Shown: positions 1 through 8,196, counted from the stretch's first letter. The stretch is DNA of 64,000 nt from Rhizobium phaseoli (GCF_010668805.1 NZ_WUFT01000005.1:248001-312000), one strand, 5' to 3'. Translations and numbers: made by a program. Notes: generated by a model from the letters alone, not told the origin.

Positions 1-1
1 C

Positions 2-301
2 CAGCTTCTCGATTATATGCGCATCGGCCATCGTGGCGCTCATCGCCCTGGCGAGCTTTCCGGCGGCGAGCAGCAGCGCGTTGCCATCGCCCGTGCCGTC
101 GCCAATGCGCCGAGTTTGCTTCTTGCCGATGAGCCGACCGGCAATCTCGACCCCGAAACGGCAAGTTACGTCTTCGACGCGCTGGAGGCGCTGGTGCGCC
201 AGTCCGGCCTTGCCGCCCTCATCGCCACCCACAATCACGAACTCGCCCGCCGCATGGATCGGCGCGTGACGATCGCCGATGGCAAGGTCGTCGATTTCTA
301 G
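2..301 (+). CDS. lolD: Lipoprotein-releasing ABC transporter ATPase LolD, 3' part
   Basis: This is the C-terminal 99 codons of an ABC ATPase; the 5' end lies left of the window. Visible are the ABC signature LSGGEQQR, the Walker B stretch [12 protein letters not shown] and the H-loop histidine in [15 protein letters not shown] followed by a short tail is typical of the MacB/LolD/FtsE group. LolD is the inner-membrane ATPase that, with LolC/E, extracts outer-membrane lipoproteins. In many alphaproteobacteria lolCD lies just upstream of dnaE, and dnaE follows here at 1336, which favours LolD over MacB or FtsE. The paralogue choice rests on context because the N-terminal half is missing. Confidence 0.8.
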   Translation, partial: QLLDYMRIGHRGAHRPGELSGGEQQRVAIARAVANAPSLLLADEPTGNLDPETASYVFDALEALVRQSGLAALIATHNHELARRMDRRVTIADGKVVDF

Positions 302-367
302 TGCATGATACCGAAAATGTGAGCGGTTTTCCGATAACATCATGCTCCAATGTATGTCGGCTTGCGA

Positions 368-832
368 TCAGGGGATGACCAGCCCGCCGCGATAGTCGAG
401 CATATAAGCTTTCCGGCCGTCGACCATGATGCATTCATGGCCGCTGAACCGCTCGCAACCGCCTTCGCTGCGGTCGAGATAGCGGCCGAACGCATGATCG
501 AATTCCATTCCGCCGAGAAAGCGCGCCTGCCGATACATGGCTGAAAGTGCCGCCTTGATCACCGTTCCGGCGGCAGCGCCGTCGATGAGATCTGGGGCGA
601 CGATCCAACCGAAGTAATTCATCGCCCAGACGGGCTCGCCGGCAAACCACACCACCTCCTGTCCGGCGAAATCGGTGCCGCCGAAATAGCTGTCGAGATA
701 GCGCCAGTCGCCGCGCTCACAGCCGATATCGTGGGCACCCGGCCGGCAGGGTGCGCGCGGCACGCCGCCGCCGACATAGGTCGCAGCCTTCGCCTCCACG
801 ACGAATTCGTTCAGCATCGCAATGTCGAGCAT
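368..832 (-). CDS. DUF5680-family protein, possibly LexA-controlled
   Basis: The product has 154 residues. The start is the ATG at 832, because it is preceded by AGAGGAGAACGAC; an in-frame extension to 991 would run through the LexA box. The sequence has the pattern I associate with DUF5680: an N-terminal helix, TYVGGG, a C-rich RPGAHDIGCERGDW segment, then LDSYFGGTDFAGQEVVW and VWAMNYFGW. There is no signal peptide or membrane segment, so it is probably cytosolic. No biochemical role is known to me. A perfect GAAC-N7-GAAC box sits 50-64 bases upstream of the start, suggesting DNA-damage induction. It is divergent from the small-peptide/dnaE unit. Confidence 0.8.
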   Translation of the reverse strand: MLDIAMLNEFVVEAKAATYVGGGVPRAPCRPGAHDIGCERGDWRYLDSYFGGTDFAGQEVVWFAGEPVWAMNYFGWIVAPDLIDGAAAGTVIKAALSAMYRQARFLGGMEFDHAFGRYLDRSEGGCERFSGHECIMVDGRKAYMLDYRGGLVIP

Positions 833-881
833 GTCGTTCTCCTCTCGGCCGGATGCTGGCAAATATGCTGTGGCATGTAAA

Positions 882-896
882 GAACAAAAAGAGAAC
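882..896 (-). promoter_or_regulatory. LexA (SOS) box upstream of the DUF5680 gene
   Basis: Read on the minus strand this is GTTC-TCTTTTT-GTTC, a perfect match to the alphaproteobacterial LexA operator GTTC-N7-GTTC, flanked by T-rich bases. It lies 50 bases upstream of the minus-strand start at 832, a normal operator position. The 3' half TTTGTTC is shared with the boxes at 1084 and 7539. By chance the bare motif would be expected only once or twice in the whole 64 kb, so location and shared flanks matter. Confidence 0.75.
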
Positions 897-1074
897 AAAA
901 TCTCGGCAAGCGGACTGCCTGGAGAGGAGGTCGGCCGTTTGAGGACCATGTCACGATCTATGGCGGATCGCGAAACAACATGGCTGCCCATCAGATCGCA
1001 TACCCCGGACCCTTACCGAATCGCGCGCCGCGTCTCGGATTTTCCAAACACAAGAAAGAAGGAAAAGATTCCTG

Positions 1075-1104
1075 TTGACAACGGAACAAACATCGAACAA
1101 ATTA
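1075..1104 (+). promoter_or_regulatory. Promoter with embedded LexA box (1084-1098) for the 28-residue peptide
   Basis: A consensus -35 TTGACA occupies 1075-1080. A perfect LexA operator, GAAC-AAACATC-GAAC, occupies 1084-1098 and fills the spacer. An AT-rich -10 candidate, AAATTA at 1099-1104, follows at 18 bp; this element is weak. LexA bound here would cover the promoter. The first codon of the small peptide is 33 bases downstream of the box, leaving a short leader with a good ribosome site. Confidence 0.75.
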
Positions 1105-1131
1105 AAAACATAACGAGTAAAGGAGAGCCAA

Positions 1132-1218
1132 ATGACTGACATGATCCGTGATATCGCAGCATTCACCTCCATCGCAATGTTCGTTGCCAGCTTCTCGCTC
1201 ATTGTCATGGCAATCTAA
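1132..1218 (+). CDS. SOS-controlled 28-residue membrane peptide (SidA-like candidate)
   Basis: ATG at 1132 is preceded by AAAGGAGAGCCA, a strong ribosome site, and the frame closes with TAA at 1216. The 28-residue product starts MTDMIRDIAAF, then has one hydrophobic span of about 18 residues ending in LIVMAI. The charged residues lie at the N-terminus (Asp3, Arg6, Asp7). A perfect LexA box in a TTGACA promoter stands directly upstream. Known SOS-induced single-span peptides include Caulobacter SidA (29 residues, a division inhibitor acting at FtsW) and E. coli TisB, a toxin. Function here is inferred from size, topology and regulation; no homology could be tested. It lies 117 bases ahead of dnaE and could be co-transcribed with it. 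Confidence 0.75.
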   Translation: MTDMIRDIAAFTSIAMFVASFSLIVMAI

Positions 1219-1228
1219 AGTTTTCAGG

Positions 1229-1253
1229 GGACCGCATGGCAATCATGCGGTCC
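1229..1253 (+). terminator. Strong hairpin between the small peptide and dnaE
   Basis: There is a perfect 10-bp inverted repeat, GGACCGCATG at 1229-1238 and CATGCGGTCC at 1244-1253, with a 5-base loop. No T run follows, so it is not a classical intrinsic terminator. It could attenuate read-through from the SOS promoter into dnaE, protect the 3' end of the peptide mRNA, or only partly terminate. Confidence 0.5.
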
Positions 1254-1335
1254 GGACGCGGGACTTCTTCTGGACATCATCGCCCTCTATGCCGACAATG
1301 CGTCCGATTCATTCGGGTGATTGGGAAGGCATGAC

Positions 1336-4300
1336 ATGGCAGATATGGCAAAGGGTTCAACGGATGAAGCGGCCGGCGGCACGCCGGGCTTCATCCACCT
1401 GAGGGTCCATTCCGCCTATTCGCTTCTCGAAGGCGCCTTGCCGCTGAAGAAGATCCTTTACAAGGCGACCGGCGACAGCCAGCCGGCAATCGCCATTACC
1501 GATACCAACAATCTGTTCGTCGCGCTGGAATTCTCCCAGAAGGCGATGGAGGAGGGCCTGCAGCCGATCATCGGCTGCCAGGTCTCGATCGACATGGAAG
1601 ACGGGCTGGAAACGGAAAAGCGCGGCGGCCAGCAAGCCCTCGTCAAGCTGCCGTCGATCGTTCTTCTCGCTGCCACCGATGCTGGTTACGAACGGCTCGT
1701 CGACGTCGTCAGCCGCGCCTATCTCGGCGGCGAAAACAACCAGGCCATTCATATCAAGGCCTCCTGGCTGGAAGAGGCCGGCACGGAAGGGCTGATCGCC
1801 CTGACTGGCGCCCTGACCGGGCCTGTCGACGTGGCGATCAAGGAGGGCCATGCCGCCCAGGCGGAAGTCCGGCTGCTTGCGCTGAAGCGTCTCTTTGGCG
1901 ACCGGCTCTATGTCGAGCTGCAGCGGCACGGTACCTACGACAAGCGGCACGAGCAGAGGATCGTCGGGCTCGCCTATGCCAACGACCTGCCGCTGGTTGC
2001 GACCAACGAGGCCTTCTTTCCCACACGTGACGATTACGACGCCCATGATGCGCTGATGGCGGTCGCCCACAATGCCATCGTCTCCGACGACAGCCGCTTT
2101 CGCCTGACCCCGGACCATTACCTGAAGAGCCGGGCCGAGATGGTCAAGCTCTTCGCCGATCTACCGGAAGCGCTGGAAAACACCATCGAGATCGCCAAGC
2201 GTTGCTCCTTCGTGCTGAAGACACGAAAGCCGATCCTGCCGCGTTTCACCGGTGCGACCGACGATGCCGAGGAGGCTGAACGCGCCGAGGCGAGCGAACT
2301 GCGCCGCCAGGCAGTCGAAGGGCTGGACATGCGGCTTTCGACGCTCGGCATGTCGCCGGGTTACGAGGAAAAAGAATATCGCGAGCGGCTGGATTTCGAA
2401 CTCAGCGTCATCGAACGCATGCGTTTTCCCGGCTACTTCCTGATCGTTGCCGACTTCATCAAATGGGCCAAGCAGCAGGACATTCCGGTCGGCCCGGGCC
2501 GCGGTTCGGGCGCCGGTTCGCTGGTCGCCTACGCCTTGACGATCACCGATGTCGATCCGCTGCGGTTTTCGCTGCTCTTCGAGCGCTTCCTCAATCCCGA
2601 ACGCGTCTCGATGCCGGACTTCGACATCGACTTCTGCCAGGACCGCCGCGAAGAGGTGATCCGCTACGTTCAGGCCAAGTATGGCCGGGAGCAGGTGGCG
2701 CAGATCATCACCTTCGGTTCGCTGCAGGCGCGCGCTGCCCTTCGCGACGTCGGCCGCGTGCTGGAAATGCCCTACGGCCAGGTCGACAAGATCTGCAAAC
2801 TCGTGCCGAACAATCCGGCCAATCCGACGCCGCTGTCCAAGGCGATCGAGGAGGAGCCGAAGCTGCAGGAAGAGGCGGCCAAGGAGCCGGTCGTCGCCCG
2901 CCTGCTCGACATTGCCCAGAAGATCGAGGGGCTTTACCGCCATGCCTCGACGCATGCCGCCGGCATCGTCATCGGCGACCGCCCGCTTTCCAAGCTGGTG
3001 CCGATGTATCGCGATCCGCGCTCCGACATGCCGGTCACCCAGTTCAACATGAAATGGGTGGAGCAGGCCGGCCTCGTCAAATTCGACTTTCTCGGCCTGA
3101 AGACGCTGACGGTGCTGAAGGTCGCGGTCGATTTCGTCGCCAAGCTCGGCGTCAAGGTCGATCTTGCGGCGATCCCTCTCGACGACAAGAAGACCTACGA
3201 GATGCTGTCGCGCGGCGAGACGGTCGGCGTGTTCCAGGTGGAAAGTGCCGGCATGCGCAAGGCGCTGATCGGTATGAAGCCGGACTGCATCGAGGACATC
3301 ATCGCCCTGGTGGCGCTCTACCGTCCGGGTCCGATGGAGAACATCCCGACCTACAATGCCCGCAAGCACGGTGAAGAAGAGCTGGAATCGATCCATCCGA
3401 TGATCGACCACCTGCTCAAGGAAACCCAAGGGGTCATCGTCTACCAGGAACAGGTGATGCAGATCGCCCAGGTCCTGTCCGGTTACTCGCTCGGAGAAGC
3501 CGACCTTCTGCGCCGCGCCATGGGCAAGAAGATCAAGGCCGAGATGGACCAGCAGCGCGAACGCTTCGTCGTCGGCGCCGTCAAGAACGGCGTATCGAAG
3601 CCGCAGGCCGACAATATCTTCGAACTGCTGGCGAAGTTCGCCAATTACGGCTTCAACAAGTCGCATGCCGCCGCCTACGCCATCGTCTCCTATCAGACGG
3701 CCTATATGAAGGCGCATTATCCGGTCGAATTCCTCGCCGCCTCGATGACGCTCGACATGTCCAACACCGAAAAGGTCAATGATTTCCGCCAGGATGCCAA
3801 GCGGCTCGGCATCGAAGTGATCGCACCCTCGGTGCAGACCTCCTTCCGCCATTTCCAGACCGGCGACAACCGCATCTATTATGCGCTCGCCGCCCTCAAG
3901 GGCGTCGGCGAATCCGCCGTCGACCATATCGTCGAGGTGCGTGGCGACAAGCCCTTTGCCGGCATCGAGGATTTCTGCCTGCGCATCGATCCGCGCCAGG
4001 TCAATCGCCGCGTGCTCGAAAGCTTGATCTTTGCCGGCGCCTTCGATTGTTTCGGCACCGACCGCGCCCAGCTTTCGGCCGGCCTTGACCGCATCCTCGG
4101 TTATGCCCAGCGCGCTCAGGAGAACAAGCTGAGCGGCCAGTCGGATATTTTCGGCAACAGCCTGACTTCTGGGCCTGAAAAAATCTCCCTGCCGCCGTTT
4201 TCGCCCTGGCTTGCCTCCGAGCGGCTGCTCAAGGAATTCCAGGTGCTGGGCTTCTATCTCACGGCCCACCCGCTCGATTCCTACAACAACCTCCTGCAGA

Positions 4301-4833
4301 AGATGCGGGTGCAGACCTTTGCCGAATTTTCCCAGGCGATCAAACAGGGCGCCTTCAATGCGCGCCTCGCCGGCACCGTCATTTCGAAGCAGGAGCGCAA
4401 GACCCGCACCGGCAACAAGATGGGCATCATCGTCTTTTCGGATTCGTCCGGCCAGTTCGAGGCGGTGCTGTTTTCGGAAATGCTCAACCAGTATCGCGAC
4501 ATATTGGAGTCGGGAAAATCCTTCGTGCTGACCGCGACCGGCGAGGAGCGGCCGGAGGGCATCGGCCTGCGCATTCAGACGATCCAGTCGCTGGAGGAAA
4601 AGTCGCTGCAGATGCAGAAGGCGCTGCGCGTCTATGTCAGAGATTCCGGGCCGCTGAAGATGGTCGCCGGCCATCTCAACGCCAAGGGGGACGGCCTCGT
4701 GTCCTTCATCGTCATCAAGGAGGACGGCAAACGCGAGGTGGAAGTGGCGCTGTCGGAGAAATATCGCATCACTCCGGAGATCGCCGCCGCTCTTCGTGCC
4801 GCCCCCGGTGTCGTCGATGTCGAGCTTGTCTGA
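1336..4833 (+). CDS. dnaE: DNA polymerase III alpha subunit (replicative, DnaE1)
   Basis: The product has 1165 residues, the usual length for the replicative alpha subunit of the C-family polymerase. The ATG at 1336 is chosen because GGGAAGG lies about 7 bases upstream; an in-frame TTG at 1321 would remove that spacing. Domains in order: PHP near the N-terminus (FIHLRVHSAYSLLEGA), palm with PVGPGRGSGAGSLVAY and the catalytic-acid motif PDFDIDFCQDRR, thumb/fingers (FNKSHAAAYAIVSYQTAYMK), tandem helix-hairpin-helix, and a C-terminal OB fold (ARLAGTVISKQERKTRTGNKMG). It synthesises both strands within the holoenzyme. It lies downstream of lolD and a LexA-boxed peptide. Length and the adjacent lolD distinguish it from the shorter SOS mutasome polymerase DnaE2. 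Confidence 0.96.
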   Translation: MADMAKGSTDEAAGGTPGFIHLRVHSAYSLLEGALPLKKILYKATGDSQPAIAITDTNNLFVALEFSQKAMEEGLQPIIGCQVSIDMEDGLETEKRGGQQALVKLPSIVLLAATDAGYERLVDVVSRAYLGGENNQAIHIKASWLEEAGTEGLIALTGALTGPVDVAIKEGHAAQAEVRLLALKRLFGDRLYVELQRHGTYDKRHEQRIVGLAYANDLPLVATNEAFFPTRDDYDAHDALMAVAHNAIVSDDSRFRLTPDHYLKSRAEMVKLFADLPEALENTIEIAKRCSFVLKTRKPILPRFTGATDDAEEAERAEASELRRQAVEGLDMRLSTLGMSPGYEEKEYRERLDFELSVIERMRFPGYFLIVADFIKWAKQQDIPVGPGRGSGAGSLVAYALTITDVDPLRFSLLFERFLNPERVSMPDFDIDFCQDRREEVIRYVQAKYGREQVAQIITFGSLQARAALRDVGRVLEMPYGQVDKICKLVPNNPANPTPLSKAIEEEPKLQEEAAKEPVVARLLDIAQKIEGLYRHASTHAAGIVIGDRPLSKLVPMYRDPRSDMPVTQFNMKWVEQAGLVKFDFLGLKTLTVLKVAVDFVAKLGVKVDLAAIPLDDKKTYEMLSRGETVGVFQVESAGMRKALIGMKPDCIEDIIALVALYRPGPMENIPTYNARKHGEEELESIHPMIDHLLKETQGVIVYQEQVMQIAQVLSGYSLGEADLLRRAMGKKIKAEMDQQRERFVVGAVKNGVSKPQADNIFELLAKFANYGFNKSHAAAYAIVSYQTAYMKAHYPVEFLAASMTLDMSNTEKVNDFRQDAKRLGIEVIAPSVQTSFRHFQTGDNRIYYALAALKGVGESAVDHIVEVRGDKPFAGIEDFCLRIDPRQVNRRVLESLIFAGAFDCFGTDRAQLSAGLDRILGYAQRAQENKLSGQSDIFGNSLTSGPEKISLPPFSPWLASERLLKEFQVLGFYLTAHPLDSYNNLLQKMRVQTFAEFSQAIKQGAFNARLAGTVISKQERKTRTGNKMGIIVFSDSSGQFEAVLFSEMLNQYRDILESGKSFVLTATGEERPEGIGLRIQTIQSLEEKSLQMQKALRVYVRDSGPLKMVAGHLNAKGDGLVSFIVIKEDGKREVEVALSEKYRITPEIAAALRAAPGVVDVELV

Positions 4834-4909
4834 TCACCTCGGGTGATGGAGATCACCCCGGGGTGATGGAGATCAACCACGGTGATCGTGATCAACCCCG
4901 GGTAATGGT
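4832..4909. repeat. Four tandem ~20-bp palindromic units between convergent genes
   Basis: Four units of 19-20 bp follow one another: 4832-4850, 4851-4870, 4871-4889 and 4890-4909. Each starts GATCAnC and ends with a variant of GGTGATGGA. Unit 2 contains the perfect 16-bp palindrome ATCACCCCGGGGTGAT and unit 1 nearly the same. The array starts at the dnaE stop codon and runs into the last codons of the convergent L,D-transpeptidase gene, encoding its FITITRG end. It could be a bidirectional transcription block or a repeat-expansion site. Confidence 0.8.
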
Positions 4910-6148
4910 GATGAAATCCGTGCCTTCGCCGGTCTCCCGGCCAAGGCCGGTATCGGAGATCGTCAGCGTCGAGCCGGGCGCGATCAGCGCGTCGATTCTT
5001 CGGCGGGTCTCGTCGGGGATCGTGATGCGGGTGAGCGATCGGGCAATCGGCCTGCCGGTGACGATCGAGCTTTCCTGATTGGTGATGCCGATCCGCTTCA
5101 TCGTCTCGCGCGAGAGACTGTTTTCGAGCGTGATGCCGAGCCAGTCCGCCGTGCCGGCCTTTGCATCGAGTGCATGCAGCGTGAAGAAGTGCGTGCCGAG
5201 CGCCAAGCCCGGATCGGCGATGGTCACCGGCGCTTCGAAGATCGGCTTGAACGACCGTCGCACCATGATGACGCCGTTCGGCGGTTCGCCCTTGCCCGTC
5301 GCGGCATAGACTTCCCTCAGGAGCACGTCGGAGACCAGGCTCCTGTCACCGGCAAATTCGGCCGGTCGCAGCGTCTTGAAAGTCTTGATCGCCTGCACGG
5401 TCGACGGACCGAGCAAGCCGTCCGGATCGCCGGCGGAAAAGCCGAGCTGGTTGAGCAGGGTCTGGATGTCGATGACCGTCTCGCGTAGCGTGCGGCGGGT
5501 GATCAGCATGCTGATCGGCTCGGACGGCGGCGGGGGTTCGCGCGCGGCAAGCGGCGGCGCTGCCGGCATCGGCATGGCCGCCGTATCGTTCATCGCCACC
5601 TGCACCGGTGTCCCAGGACTGTCAGGCATCGAGGGCCGCAATTCGACATCCGAAAGCAGCAGCATCGGCGCCGGCGCTTCCGGATGGAAAAGGGTCGGAT
5701 GGTCGATCGGCTGCGGCACCACTTCGCCGTCGCTGATGATGACGGGAATGCCCGGCTCGGTCATCCCGTAGAGCATCTTTGCAAAGGCGCCCGGCATGCG
5801 CACGCAGCCATGTGAGGCCGGATAACGCGGCACGGAATTCGATTCGTGCAGCGCAATGCCGGACCAGGTCAGTCTTTGCATGAACGGCATCGGCGCCGCC
5901 GAATAGAGATTGGATTCGTGGTATTTCTGCTTCTCGAGCACCGAGAAGATGCCGCTCGGCGTCGTGTGCCCGTCCTTGCCGGTCGAGACCTTCGAGGTCG
6001 CGACGACCTCGGTACCGTCATAGACCGCAAGCGACTGCCTGTCCTTCGAGACGATGATCTGCAGCGTGCGCGCATCTGCGGCAAAGGCAGGGTGCACGAG
6101 TGCGGTGGCCGACAGCAAGCCGAGGCCGAAGACGAGACGCGAGAACAT
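4892..6148 (-). CDS. Secreted L,D-transpeptidase (YkuD) with C-terminal peptidoglycan-binding domain
   Basis: The product has 418 residues from the ATG at 6148. A GTG 11 codons upstream is possible, but the ATG directly precedes the signal peptide MFSRLVFGLGLLSATA, cleaved near AFA-ADA (residue 23). The YkuD domain follows, with HESNSVPRYPASHGCVRMP: histidine 101, histidine 113 and nucleophile Cys115. A proline-rich linker leads to a peptidoglycan-binding-1 domain (LLNQLGFSAGDPDGLLGPSTVQAIKTF). The enzyme would act in the periplasm, forming 3-3 crosslinks or tethering proteins to murein. Rhizobiales rely heavily on L,D-transpeptidases for polar growth. Its last codons lie in the palindromic repeat array shared with dnaE. 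Confidence 0.88.
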   Translation of the reverse strand: MFSRLVFGLGLLSATALVHPAFAADARTLQIIVSKDRQSLAVYDGTEVVATSKVSTGKDGHTTPSGIFSVLEKQKYHESNLYSAAPMPFMQRLTWSGIALHESNSVPRYPASHGCVRMPGAFAKMLYGMTEPGIPVIISDGEVVPQPIDHPTLFHPEAPAPMLLLSDVELRPSMPDSPGTPVQVAMNDTAAMPMPAAPPLAAREPPPPSEPISMLITRRTLRETVIDIQTLLNQLGFSAGDPDGLLGPSTVQAIKTFKTLRPAEFAGDRSLVSDVLLREVYAATGKGEPPNGVIMVRRSFKPIFEAPVTIADPGLALGTHFFTLHALDAKAGTADWLGITLENSLSRETMKRIGITNQESSIVTGRPIARSLTRITIPDETRRRIDALIAPGSTLTISDTGLGRETGEGTDFITITRG

Positions 6149-6240
6149 GATACCCAACCATACGCAATACTTGCAGGGCACATTATGGGACGAAGTTTAA
6201 GGAAGATTTTATAGGCCGAGCGGCGCTCGCGGCTCACGCT

Positions 6241-7536
6241 TTAGTGATCTCGCTTACCGCTGCCGAATGTGTAGCCGGTCTCGACGGTGTTCTTGCCGAA
6301 CTTGTCGCGCAGCTTGTCCATCGCCGCTTCGGCCGCCGCTCGCCGGCCGGAGTGCCGGTCGATGAGATCGGGCGGATCGGCGCGCGCGGCATCGCCGAGA
6401 TCGCTGACGCCGATGCCGATCAATCGGAACTTCGTGCCGTCAGTCTCTTTTTCGAGAAGCTCGAGCCCGGTGCGGAAGATCTTGTCGGCAAGCTGGGTCG
6501 GGTCTTCGAGCTTGCGGTTGCGGGTGCGCGATTTGAAATCGGCGCTCTTCATCTTCAGGACCACGGTCTGGCCGGCAATGCCGCTTTTCTTCAGCCGCCA
6601 GGAGATCTTTTCGGAGAGGTTGTGCAGGATCGGCACCAGATCGTCATAACGCCAGATGTCGTCGAAGAAGGTCGTCTCGGACGAAACGCTCTTGGCCGCA
6701 TCGTTGAGATGCACTTCACGGTCGTCGATCCCGCGCGACAGCCGGGCGAGCCGCTGGCCGATGCTGCCGTAGCGGCGCATTAGATCGGTCTCCTCCATCT
6801 GCTGCAACTGGCCGATGGTGCGGATGCCGTCCGCCTCCAGCGTCGCCGCAAAGGCCTTGCCGACGCCCCAGATGGTTGTGACGGCGCGCGGCGCCAGGAA
6901 CTCGACCGCTTCCTCACGGCCGATGACGGAAAAGCCGCGCGGCTTGTTCAGGTCGGAGGCAACCTTGGCGAGAAATTTGCAATAGGAAAGCCCGACCGAA
7001 ACGCTGATGCCGATTTCCTTTTCGACCCGGCGGGCGAATTTGGCGAGGGTGCGCGCCGGCGGATCGTGATGCAGCCTCTCGGTGCCGCCAAGCTCGAGGA
7101 AGGCCTCGTCGATCGACAGCGGCTGCACCAGCGGCGTCAGATCCTGCATCATGGCGCGAACCTGGCGCCCGACCCGGACATATTTCTCCATGTCGGGCCG
7201 GATGACGATCGCTTCGGGGCATGCTTCCAGCGCCTTGAACATCGGCATCGCCGAACGCACGCCGTGGATGCGGGCGATATAGCAGGCGGTGGAGACGACG
7301 CCGCGTTTGCCGCCGCCGATGATCACCGGCTTATCCGCAAGTTCCGGATTGTCGCGTTTCTCGACGGCCGCGTAGAAGGCGTCGCAATCGATATGCGCGA
7401 GCGTTAATGCGTAGAGTTCGCGATGGCGCACCAGGCGGGGGCTGCCGCAGGAAACGCAACGGCGCGCCTCGCCCTTCTGCTCGGCAAGGCAGTCGCGACA
7501 GAAGCCGGGTGTCTTGTCGGGCGTGGACGTCATCAT
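6241..7536 (-). CDS. dinB: DNA polymerase IV (Y-family translesion polymerase) with N-terminal zinc finger
   Basis: The product has 431 residues if translation starts at the ATG at 7536 (ATG 7533 is next). The frame is open to an ATG at 7563, but a promoter (-10 at 7560-7565) places the transcript start downstream of it, so the longer form is unlikely. Residues 13-30 hold CxxC-x10-CxxC, a probable zinc finger seen in some rhizobial DinB proteins. The palm follows with [19 protein letters not shown] and SIDEAFLEL, supplying the metal-binding acids, then the helix-hairpin-helix thumb ([17 protein letters not shown]) and the little-finger domain. It performs error-prone bypass of lesions. A LexA box ends three bases before the start codon. 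Confidence 0.93.
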   Translation of the reverse strand: MMTSTPDKTPGFCRDCLAEQKGEARRCVSCGSPRLVRHRELYALTLAHIDCDAFYAAVEKRDNPELADKPVIIGGGKRGVVSTACYIARIHGVRSAMPMFKALEACPEAIVIRPDMEKYVRVGRQVRAMMQDLTPLVQPLSIDEAFLELGGTERLHHDPPARTLAKFARRVEKEIGISVSVGLSYCKFLAKVASDLNKPRGFSVIGREEAVEFLAPRAVTTIWGVGKAFAATLEADGIRTIGQLQQMEETDLMRRYGSIGQRLARLSRGIDDREVHLNDAAKSVSSETTFFDDIWRYDDLVPILHNLSEKISWRLKKSGIAGQTVVLKMKSADFKSRTRNRKLEDPTQLADKIFRTGLELLEKETDGTKFRLIGIGVSDLGDAARADPPDLIDRHSGRRAAAEAAMDKLRDKFGKNTVETGYTFGSGKRDH

Positions 7537-7538
7537 GA

Positions 7539-7553
7539 GAACAAAGATTGAAC
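7539..7553 (-). promoter_or_regulatory. LexA (SOS) box of dinB
   Basis: On the minus strand this reads GTTC-AATCTTT-GTTC, a perfect alphaproteobacterial LexA operator with the TTTGTTC half shared by the boxes at 882 and 1084. It falls just downstream of the -10 element at 7560-7565, over the expected transcription start, a position where bound LexA would block initiation. Confidence 0.85.
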
Positions 7554-7559
7554 GCCGCG

Positions 7560-7588
7560 ACATTACGCCCTAAACTTCCGAGTCTCAA
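7560..7588 (-). promoter_or_regulatory. Sigma-70-type promoter of dinB
   Basis: On the minus strand, TTGAGA (7588-7583) and TAATGT (7565-7560) are separated by exactly 17 bp. The predicted start lies 6-9 bases downstream, inside the LexA box, giving a leader of only about 15-20 bases before the ATG at 7536/7533. No obvious Shine-Dalgarno fits in that leader. Confidence 0.65.
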
Positions 7589-7602
7589 GAGAGGCGGGAG
7601 CT

Positions 7603-8196
7603 TTGCCTTTGGATAACGATCTTCGTTTCGAGCCGGTAACGCCAGAACGCTGGGGAGACTTCGAAATCCTGTTCGGGCCACAGGGTGCCTTCTATAATTG
7701 CTGGTGCGTCGCGCTGCGCCTGCCGCATGCGATCAGAACGAAGATGACGGCCGAGGCGCGCAAGGCGCATATGCAGGACCGGATCAAGGCGGGGCCGCCG
7801 CCGGGTATTCTCTGTTATGCGGACGGCGCGCCGGTTGCCTGGGTGCAGGTCGGACCGCGCCATGACGTGCCGCAGTTCAATTCGCCGCGCACCGTCTCGC
7901 GGCCGCTGGAGGAGGGCGATGCGCATGATCCGTCCATCTGGGCCGTCAGCTGCTTCTTCCTGCTGCCCGGGCTGCGCGGCAAGGGACTGAGCCATCGCCT
8001 GCTTTCCCTTGCGATCGAGCATGCGCGGCGCCAGGGGGCACGGCTGCTCGAAGCCTGTCCGATCGATCATGTGAAGCAGTCGAAATCCGTCACTCTCTGC
8101 ATCGGCTCGTCGGCGATCTTCGATGCGGCCGGTTTCGAGACAGTGGCACGGCGCAAGGACGGCCGTCCGCTCATGCGGCTGGAACTGCGCTCATGA
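7603..8196 (+). CDS. GNAT-family N-acetyltransferase
   Basis: The product has 197 residues, starting at TTG 7603; TTG 7609 in the same frame is also possible. AGGCGGGAG just upstream is the ribosome site and fits either. The acetyl-CoA-binding motif A is visible as FFLLPGLRGKGLSHRLLSLAIEHAR, after a beta-strand core (SIWAVSCF). The N-terminal part has an unusual aromatic/Cys cluster, FYNCWCVALRLP, found in a subgroup of uncharacterised GNAT proteins. Substrate unknown. It is divergent from dinB and overlaps the convergent HAD gene by six bases at its 3' end. Confidence 0.8.
   Translation: MPLDNDLRFEPVTPERWGDFEILFGPQGAFYNCWCVALRLPHAIRTKMTAEARKAHMQDRIKAGPPPGILCYADGAPVAWVQVGPRHDVPQFNSPRTVSRPLEEGDAHDPSIWAVSCFFLLPGLRGKGLSHRLLSLAIEHARRQGARLLEACPIDHVKQSKSVTLCIGSSAIFDAAGFETVARRKDGRPLMRLELRS

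Noticed and set aside
2161..4674. 837-codon minus-strand open frame opposite dnaE
   Set aside because: Antisense shadow of a GC-rich gene; repetitive acidic/basic translation, no family.
1336..4833. DnaE2 (SOS mutasome polymerase) because of the LexA box nearby
   Set aside because: The protein is 1165 residues with full replicative-type domains, and no imuA/imuB genes accompany it.
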